A stretch of 64,000 nt of DNA from Synchiropus splendidus. Its lineage: Eukaryota; Chordata; Actinopteri; Syngnathiformes; Callionymidae. How positions within the stretch are numbered: the stretch's first letter is position 1; the number at the start of each line of letters is the position of its first letter. Positions 13,286-25,300 of the stretch are shown in pieces. Both the position numbers and the translations under genes were made by a program. The stretch spans positions 11,055,001 through 11,119,000 of the forward strand of contig NC_071335.1 in the NCBI RefSeq assembly GCF_027744825.2, written 5' to 3'. The notes below the pieces were generated by a model. That model was given only the letters and a program-made list of their open reading frames with translations, did no database searches and was not told where the DNA came from.

Positions 13286-15309
13286 CAGACCATGCGGGTG
13301 ACCCACTTGTTTATTGGAGAAAGTCCTGAATGTACATTCTTGTATTTTATTCACCTTGGAGGTGAATGCCCATTTGGCTGCTGCTTGAGTGTTCTCAGCA
13401 CTTGTCACCAGACCAGTCAGGGGATCTGTCAGTCAAACGTATTTGTTGAAAGATAGGAAGAAACATAATGCAAATATAATATAAACAAGAAGATCAAAAT
13501 CCCAGCTCAGACCCGATGCTTGAGAGGATTGTCAGTTAGTTTGACATGTCAAAATATGGCACCAACTCGCCTCAAAAGCCTGTTAAAACACGTATGATGA
13601 GTGGTATTATGAGGCAGGTGAACCAAACCCTCGGTGCTTGAGGGTCTGAACAAAACTGATTCTCATCTCTCATCTCCCTCAAATTGCCTGAATCAACAAC
13701 ATTCTTCAGAAGAGTACTAAAGAATAACCTCTCCTGCCAGCCTCTTAACATTCAGTGGGAACGGACTACATGAATCAAAGCCTCATAAATGTGGTTAGTG
13801 AGTTTATTGCACATTTTCCAAGGACCTAATAAGAAGAGCAACCCATCGATTATGAGTCTGCGCTTGAAATAAGATCATATTTTGCAGCTGTGGCTGTGAC
13901 ATGGTGAAGGATCATGGCACCACCACGTGCATACATTTATTTCCACTGCTCTAAACTCGGCTACTGTAGAAAAAAACACACTGATGACTGAGTATTTAAC
14001 CCCATTATCAAATTATTTCCTTAATAACTTATTTGAAAAAAATCATTTGCAACTATATATAGCATATGTTTTGTCTGGACAAGTCACTCTTGCTTTCTCT
14101 TTTGGAAAACATGGATGGGAGCACTGACCTCGGCCTCATGATAGCGCGCCATGAATGCTGCAATTTTTTACAGTGCAGGGTAACCTTTAAGTTAGTCCAT
14201 TCACAGCGTCTATGTAAGATATAGGGCGTATAATAAATGATCATCAGCCGAGCATAAAAGATGATGTCTGAAGAACTATTTTTATCCACGTCAGCGCAAT
14301 TAACTAAAACAACCTCCAAGGCAAATAGCAAGTTGTCAGAGTTGTCAATTCCCTGTCTGCTACAGATCACACAGTTGGTGCCCCAAGTCTCATTTTTTTG
14401 TCCTCTGTCTATGCAGGGTGATGTTAGATGCAGCTTCTTTATCTGCTCTGTTTCCCTTTACCTGCGCAAAGTCCTTGAACTCATAGTCACGACCATGAAT
14501 TCCATTCAGTCAAATATGAGCCATTTTTTTTCTCGGCGTTTCTCCAGTTGCAGTTTTGTTTTGTTCATTCATTTAGGACCTTTTAGTCCGATGAATCATT
14601 TACTTGCTTGTAAAGATCTTTATTTAATCATGCAAACTCAATGAGAAGGAATTTCATAAGAGGAGGTCAAACATTAACATCGAGGTGAATAATGGAGCGC
14701 TAATAACAGCCACACAAAGCATGAAAATGAAGCCAGCTGATTGAGCCGACCATAAGCACCAAGAATGGCTGGGTTGAAACTGAAAATGAAAAATCAGTTC
14801 TTATTTTTGCTATTTTGCTATTGCTAAAAGCCCTTAGGTGCTCATCAAGTCTTCAGCCTACTGCTTTTTTTCTGTTCAGAGCTTCTATTCTATAGGATGA
14901 CGCCCCACCAGCTGGGTGAGTTTTGATGAACTTAGTTTTTTTGACTCACAGCAAAGGATGCTGAAACCTCAATGACCAAGTGCATGATGAGAACCAAGAA
15001 GATAAGGAAGCGTTGGTGGGTAAAGGAGACAGAAATGTTGAGGGTCATCCTTGGTACAAGGAAGGTGACAGATTGGCTGAGGTGAACACGGCAGGAGAGA
15101 GTGTTGCCTGGAGCCATAGGCCACTGGCCTGTAGAGTGAGGTTAGGGACTGAAATGATGAAGTTGAGGCAAATACAATGCTGTTCAGGGTTGAGGAAGGA
15201 AAGTGAAACCGACGAACGTGGACAGTGGTAAAGAAATGAGGGGCAATTTCAGGAAAAAGAAGGAAGCTAAGAAATTTGGGATGGAGAGAGCAGTGTGAAG
15301 TCTAGATGC
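13286..15309. other. Unassigned non-coding sequence
   Basis: No gene recognised. Part of 14960-15309 could belong to the same degraded LINE as the RTE-like motif that follows, but I could not read a continuous reverse-transcriptase frame through it. The 13690-13900 stretch is free of repeats. Confidence 0.4.
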
Positions 15310-15420
15310 CGGGCAAAGAGAGGGGTTCTACTGTGTCTGGCTCCGTATTGTATGTGGAAATCAGGAGTGTCTGAGAAGTACTGATGCTCGTGCAGGACAA
15401 GCACTGCATGAGGACAATGG
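15310..15420 (+). mobile_element. RTE-like LINE reverse-transcriptase fragment
   Basis: In one frame the plus strand reads RAKRGVLLCL, then YCMWKSGVSEKY and a stop. It continues in another frame as MLVQDKHCMRT. This resembles the RTE-type RT segment of the form PREELWYCMRKSGV.EKY followed by VQDMYE. The frameshift sits between the two blocks. Only ~37 residues are readable, so the call is tentative. Confidence 0.5.
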
Positions 15421-17371
15421 TGAGATACCTGGGATGGGCTATGTTGGTAGTGGCCTCCTAGATGGCACCCACAGATGATGAATGATAGATGATCCACTAC
15501 ATCTCCACTTGACCTTCTTGTGACAGAATTCTTCAGCCTTCTTTATTTCCTTTCTCGCTTTTGGTGTGTTTCTCTCGATGAACAATGGCTCCGACGCCAT
15601 GTGCAGTCAAAACTCAACTCATCTCCTGATGTTATTCTGGAAATAGAGACAATAGATGCTCCGGTCTGAATTCTTTGAATAAACATGAGAAAGTTGTCAT
15701 GTAGGGGCTGCAGTGACAAGCGCACCATTGAACAGTCTGGGTGGGTTGTGAAACAAGTGTCTCATTTTTGAGCTGACAGCGACTCAGATGAGCTCGAACT
15801 GAGGGCAGAGAATTCACATAGGCATGTGCATACACCTACTCCCATGCGACGCCTTGGTTGGTTACGAAAGAGCTGGAATTTTATGTTTCTCTTTTATCTG
15901 TTTCATGTCACTCTTCATAACTATTGCTCCATTTGATATTGACAATGACCATTCAATTACTATCACAAAGTACTCAACACTGCATTCTAAATCAAGAGGG
16001 CTGAAAAATATTGGAGGCGAACCATGCTCAGAGCACCAACTTGGAATAGAAAATAGAGTGCTGAGTTCATCCACTTTAAATGGAGAGGTGCCAAAAATCG
16101 TCTCATTACAATGGCTCTGTTGACGGTGCGTTGATGGATGCAAATATTGGGCGACCGGTCCAATGTCATTGAGGGACAAATGGAAGTTGTTGACGTAGTG
16201 AAGTTCAATGTACGAAAAAGAGATGAATTCATAGGAAAAAGTTGAGTAAAGTAGCTCCTGCCATGAGTGGCTTCTCAACATGTATTTTTGTGTGTTGTTA
16301 AAGTTTATAATAGTAAAGTGACTGCCAACCACTTTTAAAGCCATTGGCAATATTCAAGTATCTAAAGGAGTGACTTTATGAACACAAAAAAATGAAAAAG
16401 TCCAATTAGTCTTATGAGCTCTGCAGGTCTGTTTTCATACACTGAGGTGATGATGAACTCAATCCCACGTGCAAAATTGTCTTTGGCGCAGTGTGAGGTA
16501 AAGCAATCAATAAGGTTCACGCAGAATAATCTCCGTCACTGGGAGCTTCACACTCAGCACAAGTGTAACTTCCCGTCTTGCTCAATCATTATTCATGCTT
16601 TTATAACCAAATATCTTTTCATTCTCTCGCTATCTCTTTGTTCTTGACCTCTTGTCTACTCTCCTGCTCCCCAATCTCACTCAGGGCTGCATCTCTCTTC
16701 CTCAATCATTCAGCCTCCACCTTTCTAAATCCCAGATCCTCTCTTTTTTTTCCAGCTCACCCAGGCTCTGCCCTTGTCTGTTCTGCCAGTCCTCAGCTCC
16801 CCATTTCCCTCAGCTCAGCGCCGCGAATTAGCATACGAACACTGCATCCATTCATTTGCTTACAATAACAATACATTATCCTGATCTAGTCTGAGCACAA
16901 CAGCAAACAGACACAGAACACCAAAGTGGAATTGCGCGTGGTGTGTGTGTACTTCCATTCACACTAGAGGTGAGATCCTCACGCGGTCGGGCTTTGATTT
17001 GACGTGTAAACAGAGATGTTCAAGTGGAGCAAAATGTGTGTGATGATCAAAGTCTGAAACCAAAAAGGGGCAGAATCATGGAGCTTTGCTACGTGTGAAT
17101 CCAAAAAGGGTTGGAGTGTCATGCACGTGCCACTGCAGCGGGCCAATGTGTCAAACAAGCAAACAACCATGTGTGTGTTCTGGAGCAGAGAGCTACGGGG
17201 AGAACTAACTTTATCCGTGAGCGGTTACCTTAGGAAGAGATGCCAGTCGGCAGCTAAGAGCAGAGTGCAAATGAAATATTGATCTCTGATAATACCTGAG
17301 CTTTTGGGTCAACAGTGTGTCTGCCTTCAGAGTGTGTGTTTGTTTAGGTGTGTCTGTGTGTGTTTAAACAC
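15421..17371. other. Unassigned non-coding sequence
   Basis: No supported gene. The minus-strand frame 15862-16350 (162 codons) has no recognisable domain and its composition looks non-coding. Degenerate GT-rich sequence near 17310-17365 leads into the next repeat. Confidence 0.4.
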
Positions 17372-17655
17372 CCATCCTAGTGAGGTCTCATTTTGGGGAA
17401 AACACCCTCATGTGGGGCCCTTTGGCTTTTGTGGGGACCTTTTGCTGGACCCCACAAGGTTAAGCCTCAATTCGAGGATGAGGGCTTCAAAATGAATGGG
17501 TCATTATAACTAGGTTTCAGTTTGGTTCTGACTCCTGGTTATGGTGAACCATTGGTTTTGGATGGTTATGTTTATGTTGGGAGGCTGGGGAAAAGAACTA
17601 TGGCAATGAGAGGTCTCCGTGAGGATAGAGATACAAACGTCCCTGTCCGTGTATG
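17372..17655 (+). repeat. GT-associated teleost dispersed repeat, copy 1
   Basis: The landmarks, in order, are GTGGGGACCTTTTGCTGGAC, CCCACAAGGTTAAGCC, GGTTTTGGATGGTTATG and GCAATGAGAGGTCTCCGTGA. This arrangement is common beside GT tracts across teleost genomes, in my recollection. Degenerate GT sequence precedes it here. It has no coding capacity. The biological class (retroposon or mobile minisatellite) is not settled from the sequence. Confidence 0.7.
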
Positions 17656-17689
17656 TGCTTGTGGACCTTGAGTCACGCTACAAGTTCTA

Positions 17690-17845
17690 GGAAACACACT
17701 TACTTGTGAGGACATTTTGCATTGTGCTGGTCCCCAGTAGTTTAAACCTCAATTTGCAGGTTTCAAATTCCATAATAACTGGGTCATTATAATTGGGTTT
17801 AAGTTTGGTTAAAAGTCCTAACTAAGGTTAGCGATCTGTTAGAGT
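17690..17845 (+). repeat. GT-associated teleost dispersed repeat, partial copy 2
   Basis: Begins CTTACTTGTGAGGACATTTT and continues with GGTCCCCAGTAG and GGGTCATTATAATTGGGTTT. It parallels the first half of the copy ending at 17655. It lacks the later GGATGGTTA/GAGAGGTC half. It could be a tandem partial duplication or an independent insertion. Confidence 0.6.
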
Positions 17846-18691
17846 CATACAATCCAGTTAAGACATCAAGGGTCTTGAGCTTTCAGCAGAGTGTTGTCAA
17901 CATTTTGTCATGGTTGAGCGTACCGTGGCACTTCTTAAGAACAATGTCTAAAGTAAATCCCAGGGGTTGACATGTAACCTTTAAATTGGAAGCATGTGCT
18001 TAAAGGGATTATGTTTTATGGGTTATCTACAAGGCTGTCATACATAGGAATGTGAAAGAACTAAGTTTATCCACGAGAATATCATACTTTTAAAAATAAA
18101 TATTCTTGCGACACAAAACACTGTGTCACTAGTTTCTTTTGTTTTTCTTACTTCAATAGAACTGACATTATGGAACCATGGTAATGACACAGCTCATGCA
18201 GAGGACGCGGAACTTGAGCTCCATGTTGACTTTGTCACTAAATGTGGTGACTTTCCAAACCCTCTTGGCAACTTTTATTTTGAAAAGAGACTCTGATGCC
18301 TGTCAGACTCAGTGAAGTATCACAACACAGCTCCTTCTGCAGTCAGATACGGTGTGTACAGCACTGCTCCACCTCCAGGCGGTAAATGCAAATTTAGTGT
18401 TGACGTCATTTAGCAACTGCTAGCGACATCTAGGACCGCTGATAGCAAAGTTCCTCACTGAGGAGTTGGCAACACTGCCGGAATCTCACGATGCATTTTC
18501 AAAGACATGCCACTCATGCTCAGTCAAGGAGCTTTCCCGAAGACTTGTCCTGGATATGAACTTGTTTGTCCGTCAGAATCTGTGAATCCATCTTCGGTGA
18601 AGCTGCTGTCACTGAGTACATGATTTTGCCACATACAAAAACACAGACAAAAACATAATAAACCCTCCTTACCTCCTTAAACTATAAAAGC
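17846..18691. other. Unassigned non-coding sequence
   Basis: No gene. The 18390-18600 part is relatively GC-rich and reads like a dispersed repeat, but I cannot name a family and find no second copy in the window. Confidence 0.4.

Positions 18692-18718
<27 letters not shown>
18692..18718. repeat. (TA)n microsatellite
   Basis: About 13 TA units, ending exactly where MITE copy B begins. Confidence 0.97.
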
Positions 18719-18722
<4 letters not shown>

Positions 18723-19195
18723 CTCGGTTTTCGACCACAATCCGTTCCAGACGGCCGTTCGAGAAGCGATTTATTCGAAATCTGAATCGATTTTTCCCAT
18801 TACAATGAATGGAAAAAGAAATAATGCGTTCCAAGCCTTAAAATAGCCTTTTGTAGGAGTGAATGTAGAGTGTCTGCTGCAGGTGCGCTGTTCCTCTATG
18901 TGTGTGGCCGCTGCATGTGGGAGGGGTTGCCGAGTGAGTGACGTCTCTCCAGAAGTGAAGAGGTGCCCGGTGCGTGTCCAGCTCTGAATGTGCGCTTCTG
19001 TGCAGTTTGGCTGTGACAAAGTCATAAACCAAGTCACGCTCTGTCCCAGACTCGCCTCATCCCTGTCCCAGCTCCAGCCCACAACAGGACATCAAACCCT
19101 GGAGTGAGCGCTCCAGCCTCGGAGGTGTGGAGAGCCGAACAATCTTGAAAGTTTTGTTCGAACTGGAACATGTTAGAGAGCGACACTCTCAGAAT
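18719..19195 (+). mobile_element. TA-flanked MITE family 1, copy B (internally deleted)
   Basis: Begins GTACCTCGGTTTTCGACCAC directly after (TA)n and matches copies C and D up to about 19134. The sequence then jumps to a degenerate right-end segment (TTGTTCGAACT near 19155), so roughly 200 internal bases are missing. The right boundary is indistinct. Frames on the minus strand shared with the other copies reflect copy similarity and not demonstrated coding. Confidence 0.75.
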
Positions 19196-19419
19196 GTAAG
19201 ATTTAACTACAGCAGGGAAGCACAACAGGGCCCCTTTAAAACCTTAGTTCTACATTTTCAATTGCTGCTCAGTGGATGTCACCAGCATTTTAACAGGAGG
19301 TCCATGCCAACTTCAGTGTGAACTAAATTTCTATAAGAACATAAATGGATGGATTTATGTAGCGAAGGTGGAACACATTTCAACAAAAAAGCCACCTGGC
19401 AAAAGCTCAGACTAGATCA

Positions 19420-19500
19420 GCCGCCATGGCACATCAAGGGATGTCAGTTAAGGTTGTTTGGGCATTTAGTCAGGACTCCAACTGGACTGCTGGATCACAG
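19420..19500 (+). mobile_element. LINE pol C-terminal scrap
   Basis: The plus-strand frame reads QLRLFGHLVRTPTGLL, matching the QLRWLGHL-type block of the LINE at 5036-5650. Only about 20 residues are recognisable. The following GCAGGTGTTTCGTCTGGGCC region may belong to the same relic. Confidence 0.45.
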
Positions 19501-22033
19501 AGGTTACATCTGTTCATCGAGAAAACCTCCATATTCTCCAAGGTATGATTAAAGAGCAGGTGTTTCGTCTGGGCCCTGGTTACACGGGTGCTGCCCAGTG
19601 ACCTGAGCAGGGGTCAGTGCAACATGGATCGTGGATGGAAACAATTTGACTAATAACTGTCTATTAGCGTTGTAAATTCCTGCCGAAACTGCAAGAAGAA
19701 AGGGAGATATCTGCTCGGAGCTGAAATGCTTGACTCAAACCCCAAGGGCTACATCAAAAACAAAGGAGACACATTCCATAGCCTGTGAGAAAATTCAATT
19801 AATGAATCAAAGCAAAGACCTTTGAGACTGTTGAAAGACTGAGCAGTTGTGCCAAAGGCAAGTCAGTGATTAAAGTGAAATAAACACGCTCACAACTTTC
19901 ATGACATTTGACAATGTTTAAGAGAAACTTTAAGATTAACGCTGTAGAAACTGTTCAATATGAAGCTGATCGAGTCTTAAAAGTCATATGAAACGATCAA
20001 TAACCTTTGCATATCAAGTCTCATCGAGATGAAGATCTCTAAAAGGAGAAACCAGGTCAAGATGGCACTTAAAGTCGCAGTATAAAGTCAGACTTTTGCG
20101 CAGTAAAGATGATCATTTCTCAGCATGTGCGCAGCAGTTTTTAAATGTAAACATCGCTGAAGGAGCAGGAGAGAGTCGCGATGACGTCTTTGAACTGCCG
20201 TCTTATCCTATGCAATCGTGTGTGTCTGTGTTTGTGTGTGCAGTCAGCTTATCGAGAAGTTCAGAAGAGATTTCATATTTGTTTTCATGTGTGAAGCAAG
20301 TAACTGGTTTGTATTCCTGTCATGTCCATGATTGTGCTTGGAATGAATTTAGCTTGAACCTGGGGGCTAAAGAGGGAGAGGAGAGGGAGAGGTGGATGTA
20401 AGGGAAGTTCGAGCGATAGATGAAGGCAGAGAGAGGGGGAAGGATTAGAAAGGTTGCGGGAGGATTGGAAAGTGTGCTCGCTGGAAAATTCTCCCCCTCG
20501 ATCAGGTGCAATGCGGCGCTTGTGTTGAGATTCGCTGAATTTGCTTACTTGAAACCGAGCAGGTAGGTCAGGGCACAGAGCGCGACTATTGCCGAGTGCT
20601 TCAACAAACGGTCTTTTTTATCAGGCGATAAATATGTGTGCACTCACCCCAACTGACCGCTCGGTCAGACCATCATTAGAGCAATGATCACGTCTCACAT
20701 CAAAGTGTGATTATCCTATATTTCGTTGAGGATTCTAGCGTCTTGTGAATATCTATCAGAGTATTTCATACATAGCAGCTCACATTTTTAATCCTCATAA
20801 GCTGAAGGATGTGAATCCTGACATGGCGATCAATATACAATACAATAGATACAATAGATGGTGCTCCGCACACAGTGGTGGTCCATAACAGCAGACGCCT
20901 GCCCACGCCAAGCCTTTTCCATTCTGAAGTAGAATTATCACATTCGTACTAACATGAATATTTATCAATACCATCGCCATCTGTGTTGGAATCAGGGCAA
21001 TTTTCGAGCGAGCGAGCAGAGCCGATGCATCGTCCACTGCAGTACCAAGAGAGCCGGGTCCTAATGCTGACGGAAACATGTTTAACAGAGCCAAGTCAAG
21101 AAATCGGTGCTGGACAGTTACAAGAAGAGGCGGGCTGACTGCGCAACTTACAGCACTCATAGAGGAGGAGTGATAGTTTTCGATGGTCTTTACTCGTGAA
21201 CATTGCTATTAAACAATACTGCATTGTGCATACATCGCTATGATAGTTGTGCGAAAAAAACACTTTCCCCCGATCACAACCTAAAGTCTGCATAGAGCAT
21301 GCTATCGGAAGCCTGATTCACTGCATCTTTACGCATATTCGAGTGGGAAATATATCTTCAAGATCACCACTTTTAAAAAAAGCAAGTACTCCTTCACTAA
21401 AGGTCGTCCCCAAGGTGGAGAAGTGGGGTTTCAAAATCGAGTACTAAGAGCAGGACTTTGTAAAGAGAGCATTAGAGTAGCATGACAGGAGGTACAGCTG
21501 GAGGATGAAACGGGAGTGGATCAGTTTCCGGGGGTATCCAGAGGAGCCTGAAGCTATCTCTTGGCTAAAAGGGTCGAGTGGGGGATTGATCTAAATACAG
21601 ACTCCTCTCCCCTCACAGTGACTCCTGCTGAGTCATCAGTATTTTACAGTCCAAACAAAATAACACAGCGCCCAAACTTTACTGTCTGAACTTGAAATCT
21701 ATTGAATGCATTTAAATGAAAATGTTAGGAAATGTTGATAGTGGTTCGAGGAATAGAGTCGTACATTAGGATATAGGATTTTGATGGAATCCTCATTCAC
21801 TTGTATTGTACTTGTATTGTATATCACTTGCTTCTCATTGCTGCTGTCCATGCACAATGCCAGGGAAAACATTCACGTGAATGTAAGGTCAAAATGTGTA
21901 TTGGTTATTTGATATTGTTTTGTTGTTCGCAGTCATTTTCCCAACTTGGGAATGTTGCTTGTCTAGCCATTCTAGGGCTGCCAACCGTCCCCATACTTGC
22001 TGTGCAAATTGAACAAATTCAGGGCATGATTTA
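19501..22033. other. Unassigned non-coding sequence
   Basis: No supported gene or repeat. Open frames reach 121 codons (minus strand, 20795-21160) without a domain. The sequence is mixed-composition intergenic or intronic. Confidence 0.4.
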
Positions 22034-22350
22034 CAAGTAACACCCGACTTACGACCAGCATCGGTTCTGACCAACCGGTCATAAGTCATATTGGACGTAA
22101 GTCGAATGCCATTCAAAATAGCTGACGTGAGGGTTATAGCTACTACTGTAGTGGTAGATGGCTGTGTGAGAGTAAGACGTTGGGATACTGTGCTGCCGTA
22201 ACTGTCGTACGCATTGCTGGGCTGCTACGTGCTGCGGTGCCACATTGAATACTAAGACATTGAATAATAATTTTTAAAAAGCATCTGCTGGCCGTGGTCA
22301 TAATTACAGGTGGATGTAAGTCGAGCAGGTTGTAAGTCAGATGTTACTTG
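22034..22350 (+). mobile_element. TA-flanked MITE family 2, copy 1 (complete)
   Basis: A 317-bp element with inverted ends: left CAAGTAACACCCGACTTACG, right complement CAAGTAACATCTGACTTACA. It is bounded by TA at 22032-22033 and 22351-22352. The TA duplication and the CGACTTACGAC subterminal wording fit a Tc1/mariner, pogo-like MITE. There is no coding capacity. A partial second copy lies at 40258-40398 on the other strand. Confidence 0.82.
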
Positions 22351-25300
22351 TATTCTGTAGTTTGAGGGGCCTGTGGACGCACCACGGTGCTGCCAGCTCT
22401 GTGTGTCTCACTGAAAGAATAACAATCACCCTGCCTCTCTATGGCTAATTTAGTAGAACCAGAAGAGGAGGAGGATAGAGTTCGCCATTTATGCTGCAAC
22501 CCCTCCAAGGACTGTCGCAGGATTGTGCTCGGTATCACTGGAAAGTTACATGATGTAACACTCATGTATGGGGGTGTACTGCCTGCAGATGGCCAACAGA
22601 GCGAACTTCAACTTTTCCTGTGACACAACTTTTTTTTAATTTTTTTTTTTTACAGTGAGTCGGTGAGAGCAAGAGGCGACTGCATCACATGTATGAGCAT
22701 GTCTAGGAAGAGCTGTTTTTGGTTTTGCGTCAATAAACTGTGGCTGTGAAAAACTTGCAGCTGCTGCTTTAAATAAATAAATAATCATCATCATTTATTG
22801 ATCAAGACGCACATGACATTGGGTCTTTCAAATATGTGGCAATGGGCATCTGAAGCAGCCACTTAAATAATTGCTGGGCTCGACTCGGCAAGAAGCGTAA
22901 TGGTGGTGATCCAACTTAGATCTGGGGTGGCTGACCCACAAGAGTCCAAAAGTCAATGTTATTGCTGAGCAACATCAGGCAAGAAACATCTTTTTATTCT
23001 TGTTTTCATGCTAGCGCCGCTACAGTACTTTCCCCCACTACTCCTATGACTTATTTAAGATTTCAGTTCTTATAGTTCTGCTGGTCTTCAAGGCAGATCA
23101 AAGCCGACATTGTGGACATTTAGGGGCTCTTAACAGCCCATAACAAATAAATGAGACACGAGAAATCTCAAACAGGGATCACATGATTTTGCCGCTTGAC
23201 TGAAATGTAGCAATATGACTTGACAACTGACGGTCGCTCCTTCAGTTCTCCTGCCACAGCCTGTCATTGGGTCATTCCTCAATGCCCACTTCCTGTCCTA
23301 GCTCTCCCACCGGAACCAATTTGTCCATAACCCCATGCCCCATTTAAGCCTGTCTGCGAGGACCGAGAGTTGAAATCCTTCCCTCCAGGTCCTACCATCA
23401 CAGTGACAAAAAACATGACCTCATCCGTGAAGGTCTGAAAACCCAGGTCCTCTGTGAAGAATACGTGCAGGGGAGTTAAAGATAAAAACATCTTCTAATT
23501 AGGCGCTACGTAAGGGGATGTGAAAGAATGAAAAATGAATGAATACATAATGAATATGAGACTTTGACATTATTAACACGTAACATGTCGGATTGTGTTC
23601 AATTGAGGGCTGGATTCTTGCCAGACCATTTTTTTTTCCAAACACATTTAATATCCCAACGCTGTCCCCAAGGCAACAAGGAGCTCCTCAGCTTTCCATC
23701 TGCAGTTAGAAACTCAGAGCACATCTGTTCTCATGACAAGCTCAATGCGTTGTGTTTGCCCTGCTCGCCACAAAGTCTTGATCAACCGTGATTCATGCTT
23801 CATTCTTGACCCACCGGGTACAATTTTCTAAATCGTGCGAGTGTAGGAGGAGTGGAATGACGTATTCATAATAAGGAAAAAGATGTAGGAATGAACACTG
23901 AAATATACAGGGAAAATAACTGTAGAAATATGAATGTACATGTAATAGGAACAATAATAAGGACAGAAATAACCAGTAGTGTTGTTTGTTTAAATATTTC
24001 TTTATGCCTTAGTTTCCTCATCCACGCTGCGTTTGGTACAGGTCAAAGACAGCAAACTCCTCCAATGGAATGGAAGAAAATTCCACTTCCATAGCACACG
24101 TTTGTCTCAATAATAAGCTGCGCATTTTTCGCGGTATTCAGCTGCTCATACTGTACGAGTGAATCGCACTTGACAGCTCACAACTCCTGTTCACACACTC
24201 CACGATCCGATGCATGGACGTGATTTAACTGCTCACGTTGCAACACATTGTCCTCTTGTATCCCAAAATGGAATTTAGAAAAAGAAGAAGCCGGAAGAAC
24301 TACAACAGCATGCAACAAATCAATGAGGGATCTGACAGAGAGACGCTGGAGCGGAGAAGGATGTTTTGACATTCATTGAATTGATGAGGAAAAAATAGTT
24401 GTCTTCACTTGGTCCGGGAAGGACTTTATTTCCACAAGGACGTGACTATGGTATTTCTTTCTGCTTTATTTTTCATTACAAACGCATCTTTTAGAAAGAG
24501 ATCAGTATTCCAAAGGCATAGCAGCTCTCACCATGTCAGGTGGTGGCATGTGCAGTGTGACACGATAAGGTTAAAAACGGCTTCTGAATTGAACTTGAAT
24601 GCAAGGAATGGTTTGAGTTAGGATGATGGTGCCGATTCTAAGTGTCCCTTGCTGCAACACTTCTGATGTTATGTGATATATATGTATGGTACCATATGTG
24701 TCCATGATGTACTGTATATACCAAGTGACATGAATTTTATATTTCAAGTACAGAACGTAAAAAAAATGCCTTTTCCCTGATGGACTGCCCGTGGCATCAG
24801 GAAATGCCTTGAGAGGGGAAATGTGAGCCTAATGCTCAACATGGAACACAGCCTTATACATCACCCGAAATGCAGGGGGTAAATAAGGGCTGTTCATTTT
24901 AGCAACCATTCGATTCACATCATGGTGTGATAAGGACGATTTTGTTTAATTTCGAACGATACAATTCAATACGATTCAGTGACTTGTGATCGATTCAGTA
25001 GCTTTTAAACACAAAGTTGGATCATAGGGACATTTATGGAGGATTCGATCAACTAGATGAATTGTCACATGTCTATAAAATGTCTGTTGATTCAGCTGAG
25101 AACACACAAAGAAAAAAAACTATGTGTAAACAATAAGCATGACGTGTGAGAGCCAAGATGGGTTCAGCACCAGCAACATATCACTGATAACTGGGACTGC
25201 ATCCATCCAGTATGGCAGCATGGAGACATACATATCGGCTACGATGTGTTTTGTAACTAAATCAATAAAGGCAGAAAAACTCTCATAACTGGCACAACCA

